Source: Flagellimonas alvinocaridis (GTDB lineage: Bacteria > Bacteroidota > Bacteroidia > Flavobacteriales > Flavobacteriaceae). From it: DNA of 64,000 nt. The notes beneath the pieces were generated by a model. That model did not search any database. It was not told where the DNA came from and saw only the letters and a program-made list of their open reading frames with translations. The position numbers and the translations under genes are program-made. The first letter of the stretch is position 1; each line of letters begins with the position of its first letter. Location of the stretch: NCBI RefSeq assembly GCF_004916895.1, contig NZ_SNTZ01000003.1:248001-312000 (forward strand). Direction: 5' to 3'. Shown here in pieces: positions 16,840 through 25,510 of the stretch.

Positions 16840-18885
16840 TTATTTGACTTCCGGTTTTTCCGTAAAAGGCCGTATCCCAAATGCGGGGTATACCTCTGCA
16901 GGATAGTAAAACGTACCTCCTTTGGATACCAATGAAATGGTTTTGATGTCCTTGATATTTTCAACCGGATTGCCGGGCACCAAAAAGAAATCGGCCAGTT
17001 TTCCAGGGGCAATACTGCCCAGATTGTCCTTTCCGAGGTATTGGGCCATGTCGTAGGTGGCCAATTTCAGTAATTCTGCGGGAGTATAACCCAATTGTTG
17101 GTAGAGCTCTAGTTCGCGGTGTAGAAAGAATGCTCCACCCAAATCGGTCCCAGGGACTATAAAAATGCCCTTCTCCTTCATTAGGGTGATGGTCTCCACA
17201 ATTTTTTGATAGGCCTCCCGGTAGGCTTTGTCCTCTTCTTCATCTGCTATCTGGGCCATGGCCACTTTAAAGCCACGTTGCTCGTTAGGGGGTAAATGGT
17301 CTATAAAATCTTTGGTGCCAGGAGAAATTTCACCGTTTCGGGATAGCATCAACAATTCATGGATGGCCAAGGTAGGGTCTATAGCTGTATTATTGGCCAC
17401 AAAAAGGTCCAAGGTTTCCTGTACCTCGGGACTGTTCAAATCCAATTCGGGGAAGCGTTTCATGGCCGTTAGGCGTAATAAGGTACGGGTGTCTTCATCC
17501 GGTTCCAATACCCAGCCCAACATGGTTTGGTTAATGTGGGTCATTTCATCAAAACCTGCCCTGAGCATGGCATTGGCATTGGAAAAGGCAGGTACGTGTC
17601 CCGTCACGAACATACCTTTATCATGAGCCTTTTTCACAATGTCTGGAGCCCAATCCCCATTCATGCTATTGTACAGTTTTATGCCATAGAAACCTAAGTC
17701 GTGATAGGTGTCCACAGCGGCTAAGGCTTCTTCCTTGCTTTCCACCAAAACACCATTGTTGCTGTTGTACGGACTTTTTCCTTCAATAAAGCCCAATCGG
17801 GTAACACGTGGCCCGGCCAGCACTCCGGATTCTATTTTTTCAATAAGGTTGCTCAGGACTTCGGTATCGTTCCCCATGTCCCTGAACGAAGTGACCCCGG
17901 CCAAGATATTCAATAAGGCATCGTCGTCACCTGTATGGGCGTGCATTTCAAAAAGGCCGGACACCAAGGTGCCTCCGTTGCCCTCAATTTCAACATCACC
18001 CTCATTGCCTTGGGCATCAGGGGCCTCAATGGCGGAAATCTGTTCGCCGTCAACCACCACAGAAACCGGTTCGGTCAGGGCCAAGGCTTCTGGGTCAAAA
18101 ATACGAACATTGCGTATGCGTACTTTTCCATTGTACTTGTGGGCAAATTCTTTTTGTATGTTTTCATAGCGTTCCGCAGAATAGTTTTCGGAAAGTTCCC
18201 GCATATCCTTTTCCACGGCCTCATATCCTTCACGAATGGCAATGTATCGAGGGGTGATGTAAGCAAAGAAACGTTGCGCATCATCCAAGATGAAATAGGA
18301 AGGATCCAACCCTGCACCAGATAGGGCATAGGAGGTCAAGGCCAATTCGCCTTCACCTGAGGGGTTGGGAACACTCAAAGTTTCCATCTCCTGCAAAGTC
18401 AGTTGACCTGCCGGGAGCACTTCCAAAGTATTTTCTGGGGACTGGAGCAGCACTCGGGCTGTCAAAGCATCTCCATATGGACTTCCAAATTGGTTCACAT
18501 AAAGTTTTGGATTATCGGTTGTGGCACTGCCCGAACCCGTGGCATCGGTCCATGAGGCATTTTGGCCGTCCAAATTGTACTCCTCATCAACGGCATTTCC
18601 AAAAGTGGTGTTTCCCGTAATATTCCAGTGAACAGGGAAGCCATCATCGTTAAGTATGATGGTTTCTTTCATGGTAGGTCCGCGTCCATTGTTCTTGTAG
18701 TCATAATCAATATGAATGGTATCTCCCGAAATGTGTGTTTTGAGATGCCCTACCTTGTTTTCGCCTACAATCACGGTGTAGGTTTCATCACCCTGAAAAT
18801 TAATCAGGGAAGCGGGAGAGGTTTCTTTTTTGCAGGAATAGGTGGCCAGGACAATAAGGCCCAAGAACAGCAAACGGAATTTCAT
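16840..18885 (-). CDS. Amidohydrolase-family lipoprotein (imidazolonepropionase-like)
   Basis: A 681-residue lipoprotein (lipobox LATYSC, Cys18). Residues about 25-270 form an N-terminal beta-rich region that is extra relative to simple amidohydrolases. The metal-dependent hydrolase barrel follows: FEMHAHTGDDD (about residue 315), the probable metal Lys in GIKLYNSM (about 403), the metal His in VTGHVPAF (about 430), EMTHINQTM (about 450) and the metal Asp in IVPGTDLGGAF (about 580). The C-terminal segment APGKLADFFLVPGNPVENI is typical of the family. All ligands are present. Such secreted enzymes often act as peptidases (Xaa-Pro or isoaspartyl types) or lactamases; the substrate is unknown. 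Confidence 0.8.
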   Translation of the reverse strand: MKFRLLFLGLIVLATYSCKKETSPASLINFQGDETYTVIVGENKVGHLKTHISGDTIHIDYDYKNNGRGPTMKETIILNDDGFPVHWNITGNTTFGNAVDEEYNLDGQNASWTDATGSGSATTDNPKLYVNQFGSPYGDALTARVLLQSPENTLEVLPAGQLTLQEMETLSVPNPSGEGELALTSYALSGAGLDPSYFILDDAQRFFAYITPRYIAIREGYEAVEKDMRELSENYSAERYENIQKEFAHKYNGKVRIRNVRIFDPEALALTEPVSVVVDGEQISAIEAPDAQGNEGDVEIEGNGGTLVSGLFEMHAHTGDDDALLNILAGVTSFRDMGNDTEVLSNLIEKIESGVLAGPRVTRLGFIEGKSPYNSNNGVLVESKEEALAAVDTYHDLGFYGIKLYNSMNGDWAPDIVKKAHDKGMFVTGHVPAFSNANAMLRAGFDEMTHINQTMLGWVLEPDEDTRTLLRLTAMKRFPELDLNSPEVQETLDLFVANNTAIDPTLAIHELLMLSRNGEISPGTKDFIDHLPPNEQRGFKVAMAQIADEEEDKAYREAYQKIVETITLMKEKGIFIVPGTDLGGAFFLHRELELYQQLGYTPAELLKLATYDMAQYLGKDNLGSIAPGKLADFFLVPGNPVENIKDIKTISLVSKGGTFYYPAEVYPAFGIRPFTEKPEVK

Positions 18886-18975
18886 ACGAGTTGATTTTTA
18901 GTATTGGGTTTAAGGTATGGATTTTTATGGAATGATATGACTATAAAGAATTTAAAACAAAGGGGTTCAATCATG

Positions 18976-19368
18976 TCAGTTTTTAAAAAGACGATAGAAA
19001 AGATAAGGTCCTATGGCCAAGGCGATGGGAACCAAGACCCAAATACGGCCCTTCCAGATGTAATAATCTTGCAACAGCTTTTCCCAGGAATTTCCCCGTA
19101 ATCTACCAAAACCGAATTCGAAAATCAAAGTAAGCACCATCCAGAAAAGGCCAAGCCAAATCGCTTGAGATGAAGACTCGGGCGGAAACATTTTGACCAT
19201 AAGACCTATACATCCTGCAAAGAGGATTAGAAGGGTCACTGTGGATAATTGATGGGCGACCAGTTCGCCAAAATGCTTTTTAAATACGAATTCCCTGAGG
19301 GTCCCGTTCAGAATGGCTAAAATCAACATGGGAAACCATGCGATGAAGTATTTCAGGAAAATGTTCAA
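18976..19368 (-). CDS. Small four-helix membrane protein of unknown function
   Basis: A 130-residue hydrophobic protein with four predicted membrane helices (about 5-22, 40-60, 70-90 and 108-127). Between helices three and four is FGFGRLRGNSWEKLLQDYYIWKGR, which looks like a conserved amphipathic segment. I do not recognise the family. The reading starts at TTG, as no ATG lies in frame before the first helix; a start at the ATG of the first helix is also possible. It is divergent from mtaB, about 100 bp away. Confidence 0.6.
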   Translation of the reverse strand: MNIFLKYFIAWFPMLILAILNGTLREFVFKKHFGELVAHQLSTVTLLILFAGCIGLMVKMFPPESSSQAIWLGLFWMVLTLIFEFGFGRLRGNSWEKLLQDYYIWKGRIWVLVPIALAIGPYLFYRLFKN

Positions 19369-19435
19369 TGGGTTACCGATTAATTGTATGGGATTCTTTG
19401 ATGATGTGTTTAAAGGTAGCGAAAAAACAAATCAC

Positions 19436-19443
19436 TATCTTTG
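19436..19443 (+). promoter_or_regulatory. Promoter -7 element of mtaB
   Basis: TATCTTTG matches TAnnTTTG perfectly. The start codon of mtaB is 24 nt downstream. A clear TTG partner 19 nt upstream is not seen. The element rules out the TTG at 19441 as the translation start. Confidence 0.6.
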
Positions 19444-19467
19444 CACCCCTCAATTAAAGGCTTGGTA

Positions 19468-20796
19468 ATGAACAAAAAAGTCGCTTTTTATACCTTGGGC
19501 TGCAAGCTCAACTTTTCTGAAACTTCCACAATTGCCCGAAGTTTTGAAAAAGAGGATTTTGAGCGTGTTGATTTTTCCGAGAAAGCGGATATCTATGTGA
19601 TCAATACCTGCTCGGTGACCGAGAATGCCGATAAGCGGTTCAAGACCATTGTAAAGCAGGCCCAGAAAAGCAATCCCGATGCCTTTGTGGCCGCTGTGGG
19701 ATGTTATGCCCAGCTAAAACCTGAAGAACTGGCCGCTGTAGATGGCGTGGATTTGGTATTGGGGGCCACTGAAAAGTTCAAGATCACCGATTACTTGAAC
19801 GATCTTTCCAAGAATGATAGGGGAGAGGTGCACTCCTGCGAGATAGAAGATGCCGATTTTTATGTGGGCAGTTATGCCATTGGAGACCGTACCCGTGCCT
19901 TTTTAAAGGTACAAGATGGTTGCGATTATAAATGTACCTATTGCACCATTCCGTTGGCAAGGGGCATATCACGCAGTGATACTTTGGAAAATGTATTGCA
20001 CAATGCCCGCGAGATTGCTTCAAAAGACATTAAGGAAATTGTTCTGACCGGGGTGAATATTGGGGATTATGGCAAGGGAGAATTCGGAAACAAAAAGCAC
20101 GAACATACCTTTTTGGATTTGGTGAAGGCCTTGGATACCATTGATGGCATTCATCGTTTGCGCATATCTTCCATTGAACCCAATTTGTTGAAGAACGAGA
20201 CTATTGATTTTGTATCCCAAAGTGATGTGTTCGTACCCCATTTTCATATTCCCCTACAAAGTGGAAGTGATGAAATTTTAAAGTTGATGCGCCGTAGATA
20301 CCTGTCCAACCTCTACGTGGACCGTGTAAAACGAATTAAGGAGACCATGCCCCATGCCTGTATTGGGGTGGATGTGATCGTTGGTTTTCCGGGGGAGACG
20401 GATGAACATTTTCTGGAAACCTACCATTTCCTGAACGAATTGGACATTTCCTATTTGCATGTGTTCACTTATTCAGAAAGAGACAATACCCTGGCGGCGG
20501 AAATGAACCATGTGGTGCCTCAAAAAGTAAGGAGCAAGCGGAGCAAAATGCTTCGGGGGCTATCGGTCAAAAAAAGAAGGGCATTCTACGAAAGCCAATT
20601 AGGCACGGTACGCACCGTTTTGTTTGAAGGAGAGAATAAGTCTGGATACATCCACGGGTTTACCGAAAACTATGTAAAAGTTAAGACGCCTTGGAATCCT
20701 GAATTGGTGAATACCTTGCACCAAGTGGAGTTAACCCAGATAGACGAGGATGGTCTGGTGCGATTTGAGTTTGTCTCCAATGCGGTATCAGCATAA
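19468..20796 (+). CDS. mtaB: tRNA t6A37 methylthiotransferase MtaB
   Basis: A 442-residue radical-SAM methylthiotransferase that turns t6A at position 37 of tRNAs reading ANN codons into ms2t6A. The N-terminal UPF0004 domain has its three cluster cysteines: Cys12 (TLGCKLN), Cys48 (INTCSVTE) and Cys79 (AVGCYAQ). The radical-SAM cluster is Cys152-x3-Cys156-x2-Cys159 in QDGCDYKCTYCTIPLARG. A TRAM-like C-terminus follows from about 375. The GCKLN form with NTCSVT separates MtaB from MiaB and RimO. The ATG at 19468 is preferred because the upstream TTG lies inside the promoter. A two-way terminator follows directly. Confidence 0.92.
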   Translation: MNKKVAFYTLGCKLNFSETSTIARSFEKEDFERVDFSEKADIYVINTCSVTENADKRFKTIVKQAQKSNPDAFVAAVGCYAQLKPEELAAVDGVDLVLGATEKFKITDYLNDLSKNDRGEVHSCEIEDADFYVGSYAIGDRTRAFLKVQDGCDYKCTYCTIPLARGISRSDTLENVLHNAREIASKDIKEIVLTGVNIGDYGKGEFGNKKHEHTFLDLVKALDTIDGIHRLRISSIEPNLLKNETIDFVSQSDVFVPHFHIPLQSGSDEILKLMRRRYLSNLYVDRVKRIKETMPHACIGVDVIVGFPGETDEHFLETYHFLNELDISYLHVFTYSERDNTLAAEMNHVVPQKVRSKRSKMLRGLSVKKRRAFYESQLGTVRTVLFEGENKSGYIHGFTENYVKVKTPWNPELVNTLHQVELTQIDEDGLVRFEFVSNAVSA

Positions 20797-20798
20797 AA

Positions 20799-20820
20799 AA
20801 ACCTCTCAAATGAGAGGTTT
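20799..20820. terminator. Two-way Rho-independent terminator between mtaB and the acetyltransferase gene
   Basis: The perfect stem AAACCTCTCA/TGAGAGGTTT has a 2-nt loop, with an A-tract before and a T-tract after. It starts 3 bp after the mtaB stop and serves both convergent genes. Confidence 0.9.
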
Positions 20821-20843
20821 TTAATGTTTTCATACTGGTTTGG

Positions 20844-21137
20844 TCAGATGCGAATCCCAACGGGGAGCATCTCCTTATACTGCCTGTTTTTCCGTAAAAA
20901 GCCTGCAATATGAGGGCTTGTGGGTACCACTCTCAAATTCTTTTCCTGAATGTGGTGCAACACAGCTTTGATAAAAGCTTCCTTAAAACCTTCTTGGGTA
21001 ATCCCTTCAGGAATTACCAACTTGGTCAAAAATACTTTACGCTCCTGTGAAGAGTACTCAATTTTAGCTAAAAGGCCATCGACTTTGGTCTCAAACTGGC
21101 GCAAGAAGCTATTGTCATTGATTTCAATTTCAGTCAT
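20844..21137 (-). CDS. Small GNAT-fold acetyltransferase (YjdJ/COG2388-like)
   Basis: A 97-residue protein with the layout of the minimal GNAT family COG2388: a beta strand with KIEYSSQERKVFLTKLVIPEGITQEG, then a helix FKEAFIKAVLHHIQEKNLRVVP and a final segment SPHIAGFLRKNRQYK. In the family the conserved Pro-His/Phe-rich end packs near acetyl-CoA. Substrates are unknown. It is likely cytoplasmic. The family's usual CxY motif before the last helix is replaced by TSPHIAGF, which may weaken acetyl-CoA binding. It is monocistronic, with the shared terminator downstream. Confidence 0.7.
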   Translation of the reverse strand: MTEIEINDNSFLRQFETKVDGLLAKIEYSSQERKVFLTKLVIPEGITQEGFKEAFIKAVLHHIQEKNLRVVPTSPHIAGFLRKNRQYKEMLPVGIRI

Positions 21138-21297
21138 ATAGTATTGTTTTTAAAATTGACTCGGCACGATTACCAAAGTGGTAATTTGTTATTCCCTTTA
21201 AAAAATGCGTCTTGTCTTGAGGGGTTAATTGCAAAAGGGGTACAAAATTACTCAAAAAATTGTTAATTTCCTAACCCTTGTCGATATTTGGTGCGAA

Positions 21298-21960
21298 ATG
21301 CCCGACAACAAAATCCATATATACCTCATGCCGGGAATGGCGGCCAACCCATCCATCTTTGATGGTCTATCACTTTCACCTGACATTTTTGAAACACACA
21401 CCTTGGAGTGGTTCGTTCCGGACAGGAATATGTCCTTTGAATCCTATGCAAAAAAGATGTGTGATAATATTCTTCATGAGCACCCAGTGCTCTTAGGGGT
21501 TTCCTTTGGAGGGATGCTGGTACAAGAAATGGCAAGACATATCAAAACCCATAAGGTCATTGCGGTATCCACGGTAAAGACCAAGGATGAACTGCCCAAG
21601 CGGATGATCTTTGCCAAGTATACCAAGGTGCATAAACTATTGCCTACGGGATTGGTGAACAATGTGGAGCTTTTGGCCAAGTACGCCTTTGGGGAAACGG
21701 CCACTAAGCGTTTGGATCTCTACAAAAAATACCTTTCGGTGAGGGACAAACAATATATAGATTGGTCCATAGACCATATCGTAAACTGGAGCCAGACCCA
21801 ACCACCCAAAAATTTGGTGCACATCCATGGCGAGAAGGATGCGGTTTTCCCCATGGCCAACATCAAAAATTGCATTACGGTAAAGAACGGAACCCATACC
21901 ATGATCATACACCGGGCCAAGTGGTTCAATGAAAATCTCCCCTCAATTATTTTAGAATAA
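21298..21960 (+). CDS. Alpha/beta hydrolase of unknown substrate
   Basis: A 220-residue cytoplasmic enzyme. The nucleophile is Ser69 in LLGVSFGGMLVQEMA, the GxSxG elbow. The likely acid Asp is in HIHGEKDAVFP and the His in NGTHTMIIHRA near the C-terminus, completing the triad. The N-terminus DNKIHIYLMPGMAANPSIF includes the oxyanion-hole strand. The upstream TTG frame at 21229 would add 23 residues that do not fit the fold, so the ATG is chosen. The lid region (about 105-165) is short and charged. It lies 46 bp before the lytic transglycosylase on the same strand. Thioesterase or lipase-like roles are possible; nothing more specific can be said. Confidence 0.78.
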   Translation: MPDNKIHIYLMPGMAANPSIFDGLSLSPDIFETHTLEWFVPDRNMSFESYAKKMCDNILHEHPVLLGVSFGGMLVQEMARHIKTHKVIAVSTVKTKDELPKRMIFAKYTKVHKLLPTGLVNNVELLAKYAFGETATKRLDLYKKYLSVRDKQYIDWSIDHIVNWSQTQPPKNLVHIHGEKDAVFPMANIKNCITVKNGTHTMIIHRAKWFNENLPSIILE

Positions 21961-22005
21961 GGCCGTTCTTATAGTATCTTTACTGTAAAATTATAGCATC
22001 TTGGT

Positions 22006-22980
22006 ATGAAACAGATAAAAAATATATTGGCGATTATTGGTTTGGTGGCAGTGGTGAGCACGCTCATATTTGCGGTTCAGACCGATTCAGTGGACACGAT
22101 TGAAAAGAAGGAAACACCTTCAAATGAGGCTAAGGATTTGGACAAGAATGTGGCCGACACCTATCAGATCAGCGCCATAGAGATTCCAAAGGATTTAAAT
22201 TTCGCAGGCGAAGCCGTTCCGCAGGAAGATCCAGAGATCATGGAGCGTGTGGACCGTGAGTTTTTGGTGAATACCTACTGGCAGTCCAATGCCCTTTTGC
22301 TCATGAAACGGGCCAATAAATACTTCCCGATCATTGAGCCCATTCTTAAAAAAAATGGCATCCCAGACGATTTTAAATACTTGGCCGTGGCCGAAAGTGG
22401 TCTGGAAAATGTGGTTTCCCCAGCTGGGGCCACTGGTTTTTGGCAGATTATGAAGGCTACCGGTAGGGAATATGGTTTGGAGGTGAACGATAATGTGGAT
22501 GAGCGGTACCATGTGCAAAAAGCTACGCAAGTTGCTTGTGATTACCTTAAAAAATGGAAGGAACGCTTCGGAACATGGACATTGACTGCAGCAGCGTATA
22601 ATGCCGGACCGGGGGGCATCCAAAAATATATGGGCATCCAACAGGTAGATGATTACTACGACCTGCTTTTGGGACAGGAGACAGGTCGATACGTGTTCCG
22701 TATTTTGGCGATCAAGGAGATTATCTCCAACCGCGATAAGTATGGTTTCCAATTGGATGAGGAGGACATGTACGAAAAAGTGCCCACCTTTACCGTTGAG
22801 GTAGATACCGCCGTGGCCAGCTGGGCTGATTTTGCCGAACTTTACGAAATTAATTATAAGATATTAAAAAGACATAACCCTTGGTTGCGCGAACCCCATT
22901 TGAACAACGCTTCACGTAAAAAATATACCATTGAAATCCCCAATAAGGGCTATTACCGCGTGGGGAGTGTGGGGAGGTAA
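22006..22980 (+). CDS. MltD-like membrane-bound lytic transglycosylase
   Basis: A 324-residue enzyme that cleaves the MurNAc-GlcNAc bond of peptidoglycan, forming 1,6-anhydro ends. An N-terminal membrane helix or signal (about 8-24) is followed by an acidic linker. The SLT domain has catalytic Glu130 in VAESGLENV, then SPAGATGFWQIMKATGREYG and TLTAAAYNAGPGG, the three conserved motifs of family 1. The C-terminal part (about 255-320, FTVEVDTAVASWADFAELY to KKYTIEIPNKGY) looks like a single diverged LysM-type binding module. It differs from MltD of E. coli in having fewer LysM repeats. No terminator is visible after the stop. Confidence 0.87.
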   Translation: MKQIKNILAIIGLVAVVSTLIFAVQTDSVDTIEKKETPSNEAKDLDKNVADTYQISAIEIPKDLNFAGEAVPQEDPEIMERVDREFLVNTYWQSNALLLMKRANKYFPIIEPILKKNGIPDDFKYLAVAESGLENVVSPAGATGFWQIMKATGREYGLEVNDNVDERYHVQKATQVACDYLKKWKERFGTWTLTAAAYNAGPGGIQKYMGIQQVDDYYDLLLGQETGRYVFRILAIKEIISNRDKYGFQLDEEDMYEKVPTFTVEVDTAVASWADFAELYEINYKILKRHNPWLREPHLNNASRKKYTIEIPNKGYYRVGSVGR

Positions 22981-23150
22981 ATAGAAATACTTGATTTTCT
23001 GGGGATTGCTTATCAGTCTCGGCTATGGTTTTGTTGCGTTATAAACAGTTAGATTTCCAGTGGTGGTGAATCAAACCGTTGATGGCTTCTGAATTTCAAG
23101 TTAGCGAAATGCACCTACCAAACAAGAAACATTGTTGGTAAATTTTTTTA

Positions 23151-23588
23151 TCAGAAATAGTTGAAGAACAGCTCGATAAAAATACCAAAGGCAAGACTTA
23201 ATACGGCTACCAAACGAGATAAACGTTTTAATTCAAATGGGTTGGCAAATGCTATCCATAGGCATGACAGCCCGCAAATCGATAAAGTTACTGTTCCATA
23301 TAAAGGTACGATGCTGTCGAAAAGACCTATTTGATTAAAGAAAGGATCTAGCAAAGCAGTAAATCCAAAAATAGCTAAAGCGAAATTCGTTTTTTTATGC
23401 TCTATAAAAAAGTAGTAACCCGCTATTAAAAGTTCAACACTTATAGCCAAGGGACCAAATTGGTTATAATATTCCCTTTTAAAGTAGGCCTCAAATCCTT
23501 GAGGAAATTCAATCCTTAAAATAAAGGCAACACTTAAAACAACACCAACCAGTAAAAGTAATAATGAAATAATTTTTCTTTTTTTCAT
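23151..23588 (-). CDS. Small four-helix membrane protein, unknown
   Basis: A 145-residue protein with four predicted membrane helices, the first at about 5-25 (IISLLLLLVGVVLSVAFIL) and the last at the C-terminus (LSLAFGIFIELFFNYF). Basic residues between helices two and three (EHKKTNF) suggest that this loop is inside. The ATG at 23588 is chosen over a TTG 24 bp upstream. No family is recognised. Base composition is visibly more A/T-rich than in the flanking housekeeping genes, as for the next gene, which hints at looser constraint or transfer. It is separated from both neighbours by 170-220 bp without clear signals. Confidence 0.6.
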   Translation of the reverse strand: MKKRKIISLLLLLVGVVLSVAFILRIEFPQGFEAYFKREYYNQFGPLAISVELLIAGYYFFIEHKKTNFALAIFGFTALLDPFFNQIGLFDSIVPLYGTVTLSICGLSCLWIAFANPFELKRLSRLVAVLSLAFGIFIELFFNYF

Positions 23589-23812
23589 AAGGTCTTTCCA
23601 AATGTTTGCCAACGCTATTGATATGATTCGTTTTAATGAATTATAACGACTGGTAGTGAAGTTAGTATTTTTCCGATTAAAATTCCAGTCGAAATATACC
23701 AGTTCACCTTATAGATTGACGTATTGCTTTAAAAAATGAAAAATGGGTGGGAGGTTAAATAAAGAGTTTACTGGGCTGGTATTGTATTGCATTGGAATAA
23801 TTGGAAAATCAA

Positions 23813-24349
23813 TTAGGCTTTAGAATTTTTCAAGGTTTCATAGTCATTTTCAAACATGCTTAGAATTTCGGTTGAAGGAGTTTTTGGTTCATGTTCAGGA
23901 TCACTCTGGCGTAATATGTCCTCCATATCCTGAACGTTTTTATTTTTCCAAAATCCCGCTTTTGTAAACCCTACTGCACAGATTTGGCCATTTTGGGTGA
24001 ATATTTGTCGATGATAGACCCATTTGTCGTCCGAACCTTCCAATTTTAATGTAATGTCAAATGTTTTTAACATTTTAAGCGGTTTTTTATAAATGATCTT
24101 TTGGGAAGCCAAAACGCCAAACATTCCTTTCCTCACTGTGTTGTCATACAAGTCCGAACGAAAAACCACTTCGTACCTTATAAGGGCCATGTAATAAAAA
24201 TACTTAGAATTGGCCATGTATTTTAAAGATTCACAATCTAGGATATTCACTCTTCGGGTTTTTGTTAAATCTGCAGAGGGTTTGATTTTCTTCCAAAACA
24301 TTCTTGATCCAATGTAGATGTATAACATGTGTAACCAATAATAAATCAT
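23813..24349 (-). CDS. THEM6-like hotdog-fold thioesterase, membrane anchored
   Basis: A 178-residue protein. The N-terminus MIYYWLHMLYIYIGSRMFW looks like a membrane anchor. The segment VNILDCESLKYMANSKYFYYMALIRYEVVFRS and the later SQKIIYKKPLKMLKTFDITLKLEG resemble the THEM6 (DSCD75) and acyl-ACP-thioesterase-like branch of the hotdog superfamily, where Asp-Cys plus Met-Asn-Ser precede the active helix. FTQNGQICAVGFTKAGFWK fits the last strands. An acyl-CoA or acyl-ACP hydrolase role is likely but not proven. It is a single gene, A/T-rich, with 223 bp upstream lacking a clear promoter. Confidence 0.65.
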   Translation of the reverse strand: MIYYWLHMLYIYIGSRMFWKKIKPSADLTKTRRVNILDCESLKYMANSKYFYYMALIRYEVVFRSDLYDNTVRKGMFGVLASQKIIYKKPLKMLKTFDITLKLEGSDDKWVYHRQIFTQNGQICAVGFTKAGFWKNKNVQDMEDILRQSDPEHEPKTPSTEILSMFENDYETLKNSKA

Positions 24350-24576
24350 TTTGTTGGATTTAGTTCGCAGGTTACTTGGAAATTTGGGTAGTAAAAGACC
24401 TCGCAGCTATAATGCAAAACAGCTTTTTTGATGGTTCTTTGGCACAAGGTAGGTGAAGGTAGCTTTTTTTGGCAAAACTTCGGCCAAAAAACAGCTGCAA
24501 TTATTCTAAAATAACGTTGATAATCAACCCAATAGAATAATGGAACACGATGAATAAGCTGAAGTGAAGGGAACTT

Positions 24577-25092
24577 TTAAATCTTCTTCATCTGCTGTTG
24601 CATCATCTTGATCTGCTCGGTGAGCATATTGTTCTTGTCCAATTTCTTGGCTTCCTGCAACAATTGGGTGGCCTCACGCTTTCTGCGCTTTTGCATGGCA
24701 ATGCCCGCCAGGCTCAATTTGGCCATGGCCACATCATAATCCATGGTCAACCCCAATTTTAGGGCCTTTTTAAAGTATTTTTCGGCCTGGGTAAGGTTCT
24801 TTTGCGAAAAGATGATGCCGTGTAGGTAATTAAAGTATCCCTGCTGCTTTTTGATTAAGGCCGCTTCGGGGTTCTTGATCTTGTCCAACCACTTTTGGGT
24901 GCCTTCCAAATCCTGTTTGCGCATACGCAAGAAGGCCAAAAGGATAAACTCGTTCCTAAAGTACAGAAAGATGAATACCGAGGAGAGCAGGACCAATGAA
25001 ATGCCATTGCCAATGTTTCCTTCCACAAATTGGTATACGGCATAGGCTATAATGAGACCGGCTATAACGAGCTTAAGATTTTTGTTGAACAT
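24577..25092 (-). CDS. Membrane protein with two N-terminal helices and a TPR-like helical domain
   Basis: A 171-residue protein. Two membrane helices (about 8-24 and 30-48) precede a cytoplasmic helical region. Helical pairs such as EAALIKKQQGYFNYLHGIIFSQ and TQAEKYFKKALKLGLTMDYDVAM look like about two tetratricopeptide repeats, which mediate protein contacts. The C-terminal NNMLTEQIKMMQQQMKKI is a short coiled coil. The family name is not recognised, though such proteins are common in flavobacteria. A TACTTTTG promoter element lies 36 nt upstream of the ATG. It is divergent from rpmH. Confidence 0.65.
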   Translation of the reverse strand: MFNKNLKLVIAGLIIAYAVYQFVEGNIGNGISLVLLSSVFIFLYFRNEFILLAFLRMRKQDLEGTQKWLDKIKNPEAALIKKQQGYFNYLHGIIFSQKNLTQAEKYFKKALKLGLTMDYDVAMAKLSLAGIAMQKRRKREATQLLQEAKKLDKNNMLTEQIKMMQQQMKKI

Positions 25093-25168
25093 ATTCCAGT
25101 TGATTTTCTTTGGATTAAAAGAGGTGGCAAAAGTAGTAAAAACTAAATTAAATATTTTTGTTCAGGAC

Positions 25169-25198
25169 TTGTCAAAGTAAAAAGTCTTCGTATATTTG
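25169..25198 (+). promoter_or_regulatory. Bacteroidetes consensus promoter for rpmH
   Basis: TTG at 25169, 19 nt, TATATTTG at 25191-25198: a perfect match to the phylum consensus. The rpmH start is 62 nt from the element. Confidence 0.8.
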
Positions 25199-25259
25199 CG
25201 CCCAGAATTTTTCGGGAAGACAATCTTTCCACAACACAATCCATTAAAAGAGTTCCGAA

Positions 25260-25418
25260 ATGAAAAGAACGTATCAGCCGTCAAAAAGGAAGAGAAGAAA
25301 CAAGCATGGTTTTAGGGAGCGCATGGCGACTGCCAATGGTAGAAAAGTTCTTGCGAGAAGAAGAGCCAAGGGAAGAAAGAAGTTAACTGTTTCCTCTGAG
25401 CCAAGACATAAAAAATAA
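25260..25418 (+). CDS. rpmH: 50S ribosomal protein L34
   Basis: A 52-residue basic protein. It begins [20 protein letters not shown] and continues [21 protein letters not shown], the hallmark sequence of L34, which binds 23S rRNA. The length fits the flavobacterial family. It has a consensus promoter upstream and a strong terminator 25 bp downstream, so it is its own transcription unit. The gene is not next to rnpA or dnaA here, unlike in many bacteria, which is usual for Bacteroidetes. Confidence 0.96.
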   Translation: MKRTYQPSKRKRRNKHGFRERMATANGRKVLARRRAKGRKKLTVSSEPRHKK

Positions 25419-25442
25419 TGATAGTATTTTAGATTTAAATTA

Positions 25443-25476
25443 AAGGTGTTACTTTTCTAGGTAACACCTTTTTTTT
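25443..25476 (+). terminator. Rho-independent terminator of rpmH
   Basis: The perfect 10-bp stem AAGGTGTTAC/GTAACACCTT has an 8-nt loop and is followed by TTTTTT. It separates rpmH from carB. Confidence 0.92.
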
Positions 25477-25510
25477 GACTTGAAACCAAAAACGAGTAAC
25501 ACTTTTTAGA

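Noticed and set aside
24461..24496. Hairpin with T7 and A6 tracts near the TPR-like gene end
   Set aside because: The arms (AGCTTTTTTTGGC and GCCAAAAAACAGCT) pair with a bulge, and no T-run follows on the minus strand, so it is not called a terminator.
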